A stretch of DNA of 5,274 bases from Candidatus Sigynarchaeota archaeon (lineage in GTDB: Archaea; Asgardarchaeota; Jordarchaeia; Jordarchaeales; Jordarchaeaceae): NCBI GenBank assembly GCA_030587505.1, contig JAUQYY010000048.1:1-5274 (forward strand), in the 5' to 3' direction. Both the position numbers and the translations under genes were made by a program. Positions 4,899-5,274 of the stretch are shown piece by piece (the stretch's first letter is position 1; every line of letters starts with the position of its first letter). The notes below the pieces were generated by a model, which was not told the DNA's origin, ran no database searches, and saw only the letters and a program-made list of their open reading frames with translations.

Positions 4899-5248
4899 TT
4901 ACAGGGATTGGAGAGCCCACTTGACGAGTGATGTCGGCATCACTGCTCCCTTCCTCCTCTTGGGAAAGAGTGTCAGGTCGTATTTCTCGTACCTACCTCG
5001 GGGTTAACTGCGCATCTCGGTTGTAGTCCCGACATCATCCTCATGAGGCACTGAAGGCAACGGGTGCACCTTCTGATCTCGTCCACTTTTCCCTCTTTTA
5101 CCTTGTTGGGCCAGTCTGGGTCCGCGATTGACTGTCTGCCGAACTCCATCATGTCCGAGAAGCCCTCCACGAGCGCACGCTCCGCCGGTGTAGCTAAAAG
5201 CATTGCACTAGCAAGAGACATCGTAATGAAGAAAAAGTTGCCATACAA
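4899..5248 (-). pseudogene. Remnant of an old-yellow-enzyme-type (enoate/dienoyl-CoA reductase-like) oxidoreductase
   Basis: Intact relatives are ~640-residue FMN/4Fe-4S/FAD enzymes that reduce C=C bonds with NAD(P)H. Here only a central piece survives. MMEFGRQSIADPDWPNKV is the conserved end of the FMN barrel, followed by KEGKVDEIRRC, the cluster cysteines (C-x2-C-x2-C-x11-C) and CAVNPEVG. The original frame then runs into a TGA at 4973-4975. From about 4991, another frame continues the family sequence as YEKYDLTLFPKRRKGAVMP, then breaks down before a recognisable GGGPAG dinucleotide-binding motif and stops at TAA 4899-4901. So there is a frameshift plus loss of the C-terminal FAD/NAD domains. 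Upstream, homology fades before TPAERALVEG (about 5195). The rest to the TTG at 5248 and the window edge is Phe/Leu-rich, T-rich sequence unlike the barrel. The second-to-third Cys spacing is one residue shorter than in 2,4-dienoyl-CoA reductase, which may be a subfamily trait. Function is presumed lost. Confidence 0.7.
4927..4944. repeat. Perfect 7-bp hairpin in the enzyme remnant
   Basis: AGTGATG (4927-4933) and CATCACT (4938-4944) pair around TCGG. No T-run follows on either strand. It lies where the remnant's sequence stops resembling the enzyme family, so it may mark rearranged DNA or be coincidental. Confidence 0.35.
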
Positions 5249-5274
5249 AGGAAAAGAAAAAAAACCTGACAGAC

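Noticed and set aside
5226..5274. Plus-strand frame open to the right edge, starting MKKKLPYKGKEKK
   Set aside because: No SD before the ATG, and the Lys-rich translation simply follows an A-rich stretch; the frame is also open upstream into the enzyme remnant. It might be the start of a real gene beyond the edge, but the window cannot show it.
1..5274. CRISPR array, insertion sequence or integrase
   Set aside because: No regularly spaced repeats, no terminal inverted repeats with a transposase, and no recombinase motifs on either strand.

Overview
The window looks archaeal. Shine-Dalgarno sequences are of the GGTGA/GGAG type and sit 4-6 nt before the starts. Promoter-like sites are single TATA boxes rather than -35/-10 pairs. 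GTG and TTG starts are common, and gene ends carry T-rich stretches. AGA/AGG arginine codons and the protein families (two-CCG-domain Fe-S protein, encapsulated-ferritin-like domain, old yellow enzyme with a 4Fe-4S motif) fit an anaerobic, possibly thermophilic archaeon. The species cannot be named from this sequence alone. Almost all coding sequence is on the minus strand.

Left edge (1-429): an A/T-rich stretch with the 3' end of an unrecognised plus-strand gene (2-241, open at the edge), then an A/T-rich intergenic region. Its right end carries the probable terminator of the operon that converges from the right.

Core redox operon (430-3535, minus strand, transcribed right to left). It starts at a TATA box (3506-3513), which is followed directly by a cluster of palindromic CAGTTCA/TGAACTG half-sites, a good candidate operator. 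Next comes a small gene that I reconstruct from two reading frames (3245-3453). Then follow an FAD-linked oxidase of the vanillyl-alcohol-oxidase/4-cresol-dehydrogenase type (1728-3191) and a two-cluster, two-CCG-domain Fe-S protein (430-1713), only 14 bp apart. The flavoprotein presumably oxidises a small hydroxy- or alkyl-aromatic or hydroxy-acid substrate. Its electrons would pass to the Fe-S protein and on to a quinone, thiol/disulfide or other carrier. The substrate is not readable from sequence.

Middle (3536-4445): an unrecognised protein with about eight membrane segments, then a short intergenic region holding an A/T hairpin with T-runs in both directions, probably the ferritin gene's terminator.

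Right (4446-5274): a stand-alone short ferritin-like protein with the iron-site residues of encapsulated ferritins, but no shell gene and no targeting tail. It has its own TATA promoter, and its best start is a TTG. Beyond it lies a broken remnant of an old-yellow-enzyme-type oxidoreductase: only the end of the barrel, the Cys cluster and the start of the linker survive, with a frameshift. Past about 5195 the sequence becomes A/T-rich again.

The points most worth a second look are the operator cluster, the frameshifted small gene at the head of the operon, the shell-less encapsulin-type ferritin, and the enzyme remnant.
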